From SIG587 sp045531585 (GTDB lineage: Bacteria; Bacillota; Clostridia; Oscillospirales; Acutalibacteraceae), in assembly GCA_045531585.1 (NCBI GenBank), contig JAZSEH010000055.1, forward strand, positions 1 to 13,705: a stretch of DNA of 13,705 nucleotides. The letters are read 5' to 3'. The notes beneath the pieces were generated by a model. That model had not been told where the DNA came from and did no database searches. It saw only the letters and a program-made list of their open reading frames with translations. Position 1 is the stretch's first letter, and every line of letters starts with the position of its first letter. A program made the position numbers and the translations under genes. Positions 7,169 through 12,654 of the stretch are shown one piece after another.

Positions 7169-7699
7169 TTATCCTATTTCAAAATGTTCGGATTTTAGAT
7201 TGCCTTTCGTAAAACGATATATTCCTTTCTCTAACGGCAAATCAAATATTTTTTCCAAATCCAAAGTACGTGTAGCTTCTTCGTTTGGTTGTAATACACG
7301 GTCTAATGTCACAAAAACATAATCTTCTTTAATTTGGACAGTTATCCAATTACCAGAAATATATTTTTCAAGCGAAAAATTATATACGGGAAAAGAATAT
7401 TTTGATTGACTATTGTTTGTTATGGTATATGTTATTTTAGAAACATCTGCTGGATATTTTTCTTTTTCAACCGTAAATAAAATATCAATCACACCACTAT
7501 CATATTCACTATTTAAATCCTCATTAAAAGAGGTTGTATTGCTCTCATCTTCATTTGATTTGGAGTAATCGCCACCTTGTGACAAAATATCATTTTTATT
7601 GCTATTGGATGCATTAGATGATATATCTTGCAGATTTTGTGAACATCCAGAAACTGCAAGAATTGATATCAAACCAAAAAGAATAAATATTTTTTTCAT
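7169..7699 (-). CDS. Lipoprotein with Ig-like (Big_14-type) domain
   Basis: A 176-residue lipoprotein. The signal ends in the lipobox AVSGC, with C19 lipidated. A Ser/Asn/Asp-rich linker of about 50 residues follows, then a compact beta-rich domain at roughly 70-176. Its pattern YPADVSKITYTITNNS, then FSLEKYISGNWITV, then LDLEKIFDLPLEKGIYRF, resembles bacterial Ig-like domains of the Big_14 type found in Clostridia surface lipoproteins. The linker should hold the domain away from the membrane. GGTGG (7708-7712) lies 8 bases before the ATG. It is the first gene of an operon with the secreted protease. It could be a surface partner, chaperone or inhibitor of that protease; the sequence does not decide between them. 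Confidence 0.75.
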   Translation of the reverse strand: MKKIFILFGLISILAVSGCSQNLQDISSNASNSNKNDILSQGGDYSKSNEDESNTTSFNEDLNSEYDSGVIDILFTVEKEKYPADVSKITYTITNNSQSKYSFPVYNFSLEKYISGNWITVQIKEDYVFVTLDRVLQPNEEATRTLDLEKIFDLPLEKGIYRFTKGNLKSEHFEIG

Positions 7700-7725
7700 T
7701 AATCATACCACCGTTTCTGCTAAAT

Positions 7726-7765
7726 AAAAAAGCATAAGTTCTGTTTGTAAAACAAAAACTTATGC
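7726..7765 (-). terminator. Terminator or attenuator ahead of the lipoprotein-protease operon
   Basis: On the minus strand GCATAAGTT (7765-7757) pairs with AACTTATGC (7740-7732), extended inward by TTTGT/ACAAA-type pairing, and is followed by six T (7731-7726). It stands between a perfect promoter at 7884-7912 and the lipoprotein start at 7699. Operon expression from that promoter therefore needs readthrough or antitermination, unless a second promoter exists. Confidence 0.75.
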
Positions 7766-7766
7766 G

Positions 7767-7853
7767 TTAACTGCTAATTCTTATATTACCTAAACTTAAA
7801 TAAATCGGCGGTTTTCGCAAAAGAATTCGTTGATTTGCCAAAATGATTTTCAT
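7767..7853 (-). CDS. Possible 28-residue basic peptide
   Basis: A short frame runs from ATG at 7853 to TAA at 7767. It encodes 28 residues beginning MKIILANQRI and ending GNIRISS, with four Arg, two Lys and no acidic residue, so it is strongly basic. It sits about 25 bases downstream of the predicted transcription start of a perfect promoter, after AAAGGG with a 10-base spacing, and its stop codon directly precedes an intrinsic terminator. It thus looks like a complete mini-gene. It could be a leader peptide regulating the lipoprotein-protease operon, a small secreted or membrane-active peptide, or chance. I know of no homologue. Confidence 0.35.
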   Translation of the reverse strand: MKIILANQRILLRKPPIYLSLGNIRISS

Positions 7854-7883
7854 AGAAAACACACCCTTTCTTTATTTGATTTT

Positions 7884-7912
7884 ATTATAGCGTAATTTAG
7901 TATATTTGTCAA
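7884..7912 (-). promoter_or_regulatory. Consensus sigma-A promoter
   Basis: On the minus strand TTGACA (7912-7907), exactly 17 bases, then TATAAT (7889-7884): both boxes are perfect. Transcription should start near 7877 and run toward the small peptide frame and the lipoprotein-protease operon. Confidence 0.8.
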
Positions 7913-7924
7913 GAAAAATATGGT

Positions 7925-7967
7925 AAATGCAGGACAACGAAAAATTGTCACCCTGCATTTGGTTTTT
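7925..7967 (+). terminator. Hairpin with T tail
   Basis: AAATGCAG plus GACAA (7925-7937) pairs with TTGTC and CTGCATTT (7945-7960), followed by GGTTTTT on the plus strand. It also lies just upstream of the minus-strand promoter at 7884-7912 and would insulate it from transcripts entering from the right. The stretch 7968-8203 is AT-rich, and I see only frames of about 22 codons in it. Confidence 0.5.
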
Positions 7968-8203
7968 ACTCAATTAGAAATATGTAACTACTGTTTTTAG
8001 TGGTTATCTTTATAAATTTTTCAATAATTTCAATGGCGGTTACATTTCAAGATTTTCATATAACACTCGTCAATTTTTGTTTAGCTATACCGCTAATTCC
8101 TGCTATATGTTTTGTTTTTACCATTATTTATCAAAAATCCTTGATGCTAACTTTTGTCCCTATTGTACCTCAAGCATAGCATAAAAGCGAAAAAGGGGCA
8201 ATA

Positions 8204-8316
8204 ATTATTCATTATTCATCAGCGAACAAAGTGAGCGACTTCATTTTTCATTATTCATTTGAAAATCCGTTCTCGTTTAATTAATAATGAATGATGAATA
8301 TTGAAGAATGAATAAT
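8204..8316. mobile_element. MITE-like element with ATTATTCATT ends
   Basis: ATTATTCATT (8204-8213) and AATGAATAAT (8307-8316) are perfect terminal inverted repeats, flanked and filled with further TTATTCAT-type copies. The interior has no coding frame but contains the near-palindrome GCGAACAAAGTGAGCG. Elements of this kind, with reiterated ATTATTCATT ends and a GAAC/GTGAGCG core, are familiar from gut Clostridia intergenic regions. Exact ends are uncertain because the repeats are reiterated. Confidence 0.5.
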
Positions 8317-8317
8317 A

Positions 8318-8357
8318 CAAACAAAAATCCACCCACTTGCGTGAACGGATTTTCGTT

Positions 8358-8359
<2 letters not shown>
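8318..8359 (-). terminator. Intrinsic terminator of tRNA-Thr
   Basis: On the minus strand CAAACGAAAATCC (8359-8347) pairs with GGATTTTTGTTTG (8330-8318), 12 of 13 positions, directly after the CCA end of the tRNA. The Ts are mostly within the descending arm. Confidence 0.65.
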
Positions 8360-8438
<79 letters not shown>

Positions 8439-8453
8439 ATTGATAGCCTATGT

Positions 8454-8482
8454 AGTATACAACAAAATTCTATTTTTGTCAA
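8454..8482 (-). promoter_or_regulatory. Promoter of tRNA-Thr
   Basis: On the minus strand a perfect TTGACA (8482-8477), a 17-base spacer and TATACT (8459-8454) lie 21 bases before the tRNA 5' end. Confidence 0.8.
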
Positions 8483-8510
8483 TAAATAAAATAAAAATAT
8501 TTATATGCTC

Positions 8511-8560
8511 TTTTGATATGCACCCCAAAAGTTAGACACTTTTGGAGGTGCATATCAAAA
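8511..8560. repeat. 50-bp palindrome resembling two abutted IS ends
   Basis: The left arm TTTTGATATGCACC then CAAAAGT (8511-8532) and the right arm ACTTTTG then AGGTGCATATCAAAA (8538-8560) are almost perfect reverse complements around TAGAC. The motif GCACCCCAAAAGTTAGACA inside it resembles the terminal repeats of IS3-like elements. No transposase is present. No T-run follows either side, which argues against a plain terminator. Confidence 0.6.
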
Positions 8561-8634
8561 TTCTTCGCGGCTTTTACATTTTATCCTTTTGGTTTACATA
8601 AAGTCCTTTAAAGCCTTGTTTTTTTACACCGCAA

Positions 8635-8668
8635 TGTGACCTTTTTCTCATAAGAGGGGCAGTATACT
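8635..8668 (+). promoter_or_regulatory. Weak candidate promoter for spoIIE
   Basis: TATACT (8663-8668) could be a -10 box. No -35 stands at 17 bases; TGTGAC (8635-8640) lies 22 bases upstream. Some Spo0A-activated sigma-A promoters of Bacillus (such as spoIIG) have such stretched spacing. I see no clear Spo0A box, so this is tentative. Confidence 0.25.
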
Positions 8669-8708
8669 TAAAAATGAAAAAATATCTTTAAAGGTGCGGT
8701 GTTAAAAA

Positions 8709-11012
8709 ATGAAGGAAAACGTAAAATTAAGCCTTCCCATGAGCGAGCTTTCGGTAAAGGACATATTATACGGTGTGTGCGCACACCTTACCTGCGGTGT
8801 GCTTGCATTTTTTCTTGCGCGGACAAGCGTTTTCGGGCTTTTGCCTTTTGGTATAAGCCTTGTGGCGGCCTGCCCACAGGTACTGCTCCCCGGTGCGGTG
8901 CTGGGCTGTGTGGCAGGATATATGTTCCCCTTAAGCGGAATAGGAATGTTCCGCTACATTGCCGCCTGCCTTGCGGTGCTTGCCATAAGGGTACTGTGTA
9001 CTGCTATTTCAAAAATACATAAAAACGTACTTTTCCTGTGCGCCATAGCCCTTGCGGCTACCCTCACAACGGGACTTGTTACCCTGAGTGACCGTGATTA
9101 CGCCCCTGTTTACGCCTTGGTGGAGGCTCTGCTTTGTGCAGGGGGAGCATACCTTATACACTATGCCTTTGCAGGCCTGCGCCGCCGTAAGGGCGCCGGC
9201 GGAATAAAGGAATTTTGCTGTGTTATTATTGTTCTTGCCCTTGGAGCAACGGGGGCACTTCCTCTGAATATAGGTTATATATCGGTGGGGCGTATTCTAT
9301 TTTCTGCCCTTGTACTTTCGGCCGCCCGCTTTGGCGGAATTACGGGAGGAATGGCCGCAGGGGTAGCAACAGGTGCGGCCTGCGCCTTTTCGGGAGGCGG
9401 TGCCAATATCTGCCTTATGTACGCCCTTGGGGGAATGGTGGCAGGTATGCTCAGGGAAAAGGGTAAATTTATTCAGCTTGCAGGGTACCTTTTTACTGCC
9501 CTGCTTTCAGCCCTTAGCGCGGGCATAACCCCCGAGAACGTGGCCCCCTGTGTGGAGCTTTTCTTTGGAAGCGCTCTATTTCTTCTGCTGCCAAGGGGGG
9601 CAAACATTAAAATGGGCAGGCTTTTATCCCTTAACGCCTCGGTCTGTGCCCCTGTGAGCCTGAAAAGGGCGGTTACAATGCGCCTTGGCTTTGCCGCCTC
9701 GGCCATAAAGGACGTCTCCCTTACGGTGGAGCAGGTCTCACGTGAACTTTCAAAAATAAACACTCCCGACCCCTTCAGTATTATCCGCGGTACGCGGAAC
9801 ACCGCCTGCAGGGACTGCGCCTGCAGTGAGGAGTGTTGGCAAAATAAAAAGGAGGACACCCTTTTTGCTCTGGGTGAGATTATGAACGCCGTAAAACGGG
9901 GTGAGCCCTCCCCACAGGAGTTTGCCCCAAGGGCTTTCAGGGAGCGGTGCATCAGGCAGGAGGTGGTGGCCGTTTCCCTTGATACCGCCTTTGCCGACCA
10001 CGCCGCAAGGCTTGCCGCAGAAAATCGCCTTGACGAGGTACGTGCCGTTGTGTGCGACCAGTTTGACGGCATTGCAGGTATGCTTACCGATATTGTGGGG
10101 GAGTTTAACAACGACGAACAGTATGACACTGCCGTGGCGGCAAGAATATCCGAAGCCCTTAAGGAGGTTGGCTTTTGCCCCAAGGAGTGTGTCTGCCGTA
10201 CCGATAAGTACGGGCGGCTGAGCATTGAGGCCACCGCCCCCGATAACGGCTTCGGTCTTATAAACAAGCTTAAAATTATGCGTGTTGCCTCCAACGTGTG
10301 TGACAGGGATTTTCAGGCACCCGACATTATCCGCAGCGGCGGTGAGCTTATACTCACCCTGAACGAAAGGGCGCGGTACACCGCCGAAATAGGCGCCGAG
10401 CAGATTATTTGCAAGGGCAGTACCATGTGTGGGGACAGCTATAATTGGTTTTACGATTCCAAGGGAAGGATTGTTTTTGTTCTTTCCGACGGAATGGGTG
10501 CAGGAGGCCGTGCGGCGGTGGATTCGGCTATGGCAACGGGGCTTATGAGCCGCCTTATAAAGGCAGGCTTTGGCTTTGATTGCTCCCTTAGAATACTTAA
10601 TTCCTCAATGCTGTTTAAATCCACCGACGAATCCCTTGCCACGGTGGATATTTCCTGCCTTGATCTGTTTACGGGGCAGATAGACCTTTTCAAAGCAGGG
10701 GCCGCCCCCACCGTTATCCGCAGGAGTGGCCGTTCAGGCAAAGCCCAAAGCACCTCCCTGCCTGCAGGAATAATACGGGAGATTGGCTTTGACAAGGCCA
10801 GCGTTAAAATACATTCGGGGGATATTTTACTTATGATGTCCGACGGGGTTACCGCAGAGGGCACCGACTGGATTTATGAGGAGCTGGAGAATTGGGGCAA
10901 CGGCACGGCGCAACAGCTCAGCCAGCGCATTGCTGCCGAGGCAAAGCGCCGCCGTACCGACGGCCACGAGGACGACATCACCGTAATTGCCGCCATAATT
11001 GAGAGAGCGTAG
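8709..11012 (+). CDS. spoIIE: Stage II sporulation protein E, PP2C phosphatase
   Basis: SpoIIE is the membrane phosphatase that dephosphorylates SpoIIAA and so releases sigma-F in the forespore; it also acts at the polar septum with FtsZ. The protein has 767 residues (Bacillus about 827). A hydrophobic N-terminal half with about ten membrane segments covers roughly residues 20-296. A central regulatory region carries a cysteine cluster C367, C370, C372, C376. The C-terminal PP2C domain lies at about 555-767. Metal-binding motifs are intact: GDS (D576), SDGMG (D594), MSDGV (D712) and GHEDDIT (D755/D756). A weak AAAGGTG (8690-8696) precedes the ATG by about 12 bases. It is monocistronic, ending in a strong terminator, and lies 1.3 kb from a sigK fragment. 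GC content is higher than in the flanking accessory DNA. Confidence 0.95.
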   Translation: MKENVKLSLPMSELSVKDILYGVCAHLTCGVLAFFLARTSVFGLLPFGISLVAACPQVLLPGAVLGCVAGYMFPLSGIGMFRYIAACLAVLAIRVLCTAISKIHKNVLFLCAIALAATLTTGLVTLSDRDYAPVYALVEALLCAGGAYLIHYAFAGLRRRKGAGGIKEFCCVIIVLALGATGALPLNIGYISVGRILFSALVLSAARFGGITGGMAAGVATGAACAFSGGGANICLMYALGGMVAGMLREKGKFIQLAGYLFTALLSALSAGITPENVAPCVELFFGSALFLLLPRGANIKMGRLLSLNASVCAPVSLKRAVTMRLGFAASAIKDVSLTVEQVSRELSKINTPDPFSIIRGTRNTACRDCACSEECWQNKKEDTLFALGEIMNAVKRGEPSPQEFAPRAFRERCIRQEVVAVSLDTAFADHAARLAAENRLDEVRAVVCDQFDGIAGMLTDIVGEFNNDEQYDTAVAARISEALKEVGFCPKECVCRTDKYGRLSIEATAPDNGFGLINKLKIMRVASNVCDRDFQAPDIIRSGGELILTLNERARYTAEIGAEQIICKGSTMCGDSYNWFYDSKGRIVFVLSDGMGAGGRAAVDSAMATGLMSRLIKAGFGFDCSLRILNSSMLFKSTDESLATVDISCLDLFTGQIDLFKAGAAPTVIRRSGRSGKAQSTSLPAGIIREIGFDKASVKIHSGDILLMMSDGVTAEGTDWIYEELENWGNGTAQQLSQRIAAEAKRRRTDGHEDDITVIAAIIERA

Positions 11013-11046
11013 TAAAAGGGAGGGACACGTTATCCCTCCCTTTTAC
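11012..11046. terminator. Shared bidirectional terminator
   Basis: GTAAAAGGGAGGGA (11012-11025) and TCCCTCCCTTTTAC (11033-11046) are perfect 14-base arms around a 7-base loop, with A/T-rich outer ends giving TTTT on both strands. The hairpin begins at the last base of the spoIIE stop codon and contains the stop codon (11043-11045) of the convergent gene. Confidence 0.88.
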
Positions 11047-11408
11047 AAAACATTTTTAATTCTTATTGGTTTATTTAGCTCCTTGGCAAATTCTATCATA
11101 GATTTTGTGCCGAGACTTTTCCCGTCCCAAAAGCAAATAACGTAGTCCGCCGCCTCTGCCATTTCCCTGTTTCGCCTTGGTCCTGCGGCCTTGCCGTATT
11201 TCTCCCAATCGGCAGGAAAACGCTCTATTTTATATCCGTTTTCCTTTGCATATTTCTCACCTAACATATCGGCCCCTCGGCAACCGCCCGATACAAAAAT
11301 AAGGGTGTTTTCCTTTTTTATATCCTTTACGCAATTTTCTATGTAGCGTTTCGCTTCATCATAATTTTCATAATTCCTGCAGCCTGCTACAACAACTCGT
11401 TTTATCAT
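11043..11408 (-). CDS. SLOG-fold protein, DUF2493 family
   Basis: A 121-residue protein matching the DUF2493 (YspA-like) branch of the SLOG/DprA-like Rossmann superfamily. The N-terminal strand motif VVVAGCRNY is followed by the phosphate-binding FVSGGCRGADMLGEKYA at about 38-54, then the family signature FPADWEKYGKAAGPRRN at about 64-80, and VICFWDGKSLGT near 89-100. SLOG proteins are thought to bind nucleotides or nucleotide-derived ligands; the role of this branch is not established. It is cytoplasmic. AGAGGAG lies 9 bases before the ATG. It is divergent from a small Xre-type repressor gene, with operator-like palindromes over its promoter. It converges on spoIIE. Confidence 0.82.
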   Translation of the reverse strand: MIKRVVVAGCRNYENYDEAKRYIENCVKDIKKENTLIFVSGGCRGADMLGEKYAKENGYKIERFPADWEKYGKAAGPRRNREMAEAADYVICFWDGKSLGTKSMIEFAKELNKPIRIKNVL

Positions 11409-11435
11409 AAAAATTTCTCCTCTTGCTTTTTTATA

Positions 11436-11464
11436 ATTTTAACCTGTTTTAGGTTAAAAATCAA
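11436..11464 (-). promoter_or_regulatory. Promoter of the SLOG gene with embedded operator
   Basis: On the minus strand TTGATT (11464-11459), a 17-base spacer and TAAAAT (11441-11436) precede the SLOG start. The spacer is filled by the palindrome TTTTAACCT-loop-AGGTTAAAA (11437-11459), so a bound repressor would block RNA polymerase. Confidence 0.55.
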
Positions 11465-11481
11465 TAACCTGTATCAGATTA
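11440..11481. promoter_or_regulatory. Pair of matching operator-like palindromes
   Basis: TAACCTG, 3 bases, TAGGTTA (11440-11456) and TAACCTG, 3 bases, CAGATTA (11465-11481) share a 7-3-7 layout, with centres 25 bases apart. They lie between the divergent SLOG and Xre-type genes, and the left one covers the SLOG promoter spacer. The likely ligand is the Xre-type protein encoded at 11525. Confidence 0.6.
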
Positions 11482-11524
11482 AACTAAAATTACAAATAAT
11501 AAGTTTAATTGAGGTAATTGTTAA

Positions 11525-11746
11525 ATGTATAAAAGAATACGCGATTTAAGAGAAGATAAAGACCTAAACCAAACAGAAGTTGCAACAATGCTTGGAATGT
11601 CACAAACAGGTTATTCAAAGTACGAAACAGGGGAAAATGATATACCAACTCCAATTCTAATTGAACTCGCAAAATTTTATAACACAAGCACTGATTATAT
11701 TTTAGGAATTACAAACGAAAAAAATCCTTATCCCCGTTTAAAATAA
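11525..11746 (+). CDS. Small Xre-family DNA-binding repressor
   Basis: A 73-residue protein that is almost entirely one HTH_3 (Cro/C1/Xre) domain: helices cover KRIRDLREDKDLNQTEVATMLGMSQTGYSKYETGE (about 3-37), then PTPILIELAKFYNTSTDYILG (about 41-61). There is no ligand or dimerisation domain beyond this, as in small phage- or toxin-linked repressors. GAGGT (11511-11515) lies 9 bases before the ATG. The stop codon overlaps the ATG of the following transposase gene (TAATG), so both should be made together. Two palindromic operators upstream suggest autoregulation and control of the divergent SLOG gene. Confidence 0.85.
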   Translation: MYKRIRDLREDKDLNQTEVATMLGMSQTGYSKYETGENDIPTPILIELAKFYNTSTDYILGITNEKNPYPRLK

Positions 11747-12258
11747 TGAATAACGACCTACCCAACCGCAAACCCACAAGGTTAAGGGAATTTGATTACA
11801 GCAGCGCAGGCGCATATTTTGTGACAATTTGCACCCAAGACCGCAAATGTATTTTTGAAATTGAAAATAATTTCGTAGGGAACGACCTGCGTGTCGTTCC
11901 GTGCTTGCAAAATCAAATCCTACATAAATGGTTAAATGAAACCCAAAATAAATTTAATAATATGAAAATTGATAAATATGTTATAATGCCCAACCATTTA
12001 CATTTAATTGTTTTTATAACGGAACGACACGCAGGTCGTTCCCTACAGGATGCAATTCGTTTTTTCAAAACAATGACCACAAACGAATATATGAAAGGTG
12101 TAAAAAATAATATATTTTCACCGTTCAATAAAAAATTATGGCAAAAATCTTTTTATGATCATATTATCAGGGACGAAAAGGATTATAAAAGAATTTATGA
12201 ATATATCGAAAATAATCCTTCAAGATGGAAGGAAGATAAATTATACATAGAACAATAA
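11746..12258 (+). CDS. REP-associated tyrosine transposase (RAYT)
   Basis: A 170-residue Y1/HUH single-strand DNA transposase of the IS200-like Transposase_17 family, RAYT (TnpA-REP) branch. These enzymes cut and join REP hairpins and are kept as single genomic copies rather than as insertion sequences. The HUH motif is H84-L85-H86 in VIMPNHLHLIV. The probable nucleophile is Y137 in KSFYDHIIRDEKDY, followed by the typical IYEYIENNPSRW. The N-terminal RLREFDYSSAGAYFVTICTQDR is also characteristic. No separate ribosome binding site is seen; translation probably couples to the upstream repressor gene through TAATG. The gene contains two in-frame inverted REP-like hairpins, encoding residues 44-52 and 92-100. 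It ends inside a terminator. Confidence 0.88.
   Translation: MNNDLPNRKPTRLREFDYSSAGAYFVTICTQDRKCIFEIENNFVGNDLRVVPCLQNQILHKWLNETQNKFNNMKIDKYVIMPNHLHLIVFITERHAGRSLQDAIRFFKTMTTNEYMKGVKNNIFSPFNKKLWQKSFYDHIIRDEKDYKRIYEYIENNPSRWKEDKLYIEQ
11875..11902 (+). repeat. REP-like hairpin inside the RAYT gene, copy 1
   Basis: It starts with GTAG, then GGAACGAC, a 6-base loop CTGCGT, then the perfect complement GTCGTTCC. GTAG followed by a hairpin is the layout recognised by characterised REP transposases. It is read in frame as residues V44 to V51. An inverted identical copy lies at 12019-12046. Confidence 0.75.
12019..12046 (-). repeat. REP-like hairpin inside the RAYT gene, inverted copy 2
   Basis: All 28 bases are the exact reverse complement of 11875-11902, ending CCCTAC on the plus strand. 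It is read in frame as TERHAGRSL (residues 92-100), just after the HUH motif. The pair encloses 116 bases that include the HUH codons. Confidence 0.75.
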
Positions 12259-12286
12259 AAGGGACGGCAAGATGCCGTCCCTTTTA
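12256..12286. terminator. Bidirectional terminator between RAYT and sigK
   Basis: TAAAAGGGACGGC (12256-12268) and GCCGTCCCTTTTA (12274-12286) are perfect 13-base arms around AAGAT. The RAYT stop codon is the first arm's TAA. The minus-strand sigma gene stops 3 bases beyond the other arm. Confidence 0.85.
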
Positions 12287-12288
12287 CC

Positions 12289-12654
12289 TTACCTCTCCAC
12301 ACTCTCAAAGCCTCTTTTCAGTTTTTCCAGGGCGGATTTTTCTATTCGGCTTACGTAGGAGCGTGAAATTTTAAGCTTGCCTGCTATTTCCCTTTGGGTG
12401 TACTCCTTGGTGCCCCCAAGACCGTAGCGCATAGTTATTATCAGCTTTTCCCTGTTATCAAGGCGGTTTTTTATAACCCTTCTCAGCTGTTCAAGGCGTA
12501 TTTTAACGTCCAAATCATCGGTAATATCGGTATCGTCGGCAATTACGTCTATAAGGGTAAGGGTATTGCCGTCCTTATCGGTATCTATGGGGTCGGAAAT
12601 CAGCACGTCCTGTGCGGTTTTCTTTTTATTGCGAAAGTGCATAAGTATTTCATT
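12289..12654 (-). CDS. sigK: Sigma-K 3' half (regions 3-4), gene interrupted
   Basis: This 121-codon segment is the C-terminal half of a sporulation sigma factor of the SigK/SigE group. It starts abruptly at NEILMHFR, the end of region 2. KKKTAQDVLISDPIDTDKDGN and LIDVIADD follow, with the DPI..DK.GN..LIDV pattern typical of SigK rather than SigE. Region 4 then shows DNREKLIITMRYGL and the helix-turn-helix TQREIAGKLKISRSYVSRIEK. SigK drives late mother-cell transcription for coat and cortex. Regions 1-2 are absent; the frame upstream is out of register with any sigma factor and runs into a recombinase gene. The break point is the one used by the Bacillus skin element. A TTG-initiated 134-residue frame exists, but its first 13 residues come from the recombinase DNA. 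A working gene needs excision and the 5' half, expected right of the window. Confidence 0.88.
   Translation of the reverse strand, partial: NEILMHFRNKKKTAQDVLISDPIDTDKDGNTLTLIDVIADDTDITDDLDVKIRLEQLRRVIKNRLDNREKLIITMRYGLGGTKEYTQREIAGKLKISRSYVSRIEKSALEKLKRGFESVER
12650..12654 (-). other. Putative skin-like att core AATGA
   Basis: On the minus strand AATGA occurs exactly where sigma-K homology begins (codons AAT GAA). The Bacillus subtilis skin element recombines between AATGA pentamers at this same codon position. Here the recombinase stop codon TGA (12652-12650) is part of the pentamer. The partner site should lie at the end of the sigK 5' half outside the window. Confidence 0.75.

Noticed and set aside
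7965..8170. A decayed recombinase or transposon gene on the minus strand (fragments such as IEIIEKFIKI and KTKHIAGISGIAKQKL)
   Set aside because: The pieces are only about 20 codons, in different frames with stops, and show no family motif; the resemblance is too weak to support.
9473..10294. Long minus-strand frame opposite spoIIE, and similar long frames opposite the glycohydrolase-fold gene (1514-2350)
   Set aside because: They arise from the GC-rich codon use of the real genes; no ribosome binding site or protein family pattern is seen.
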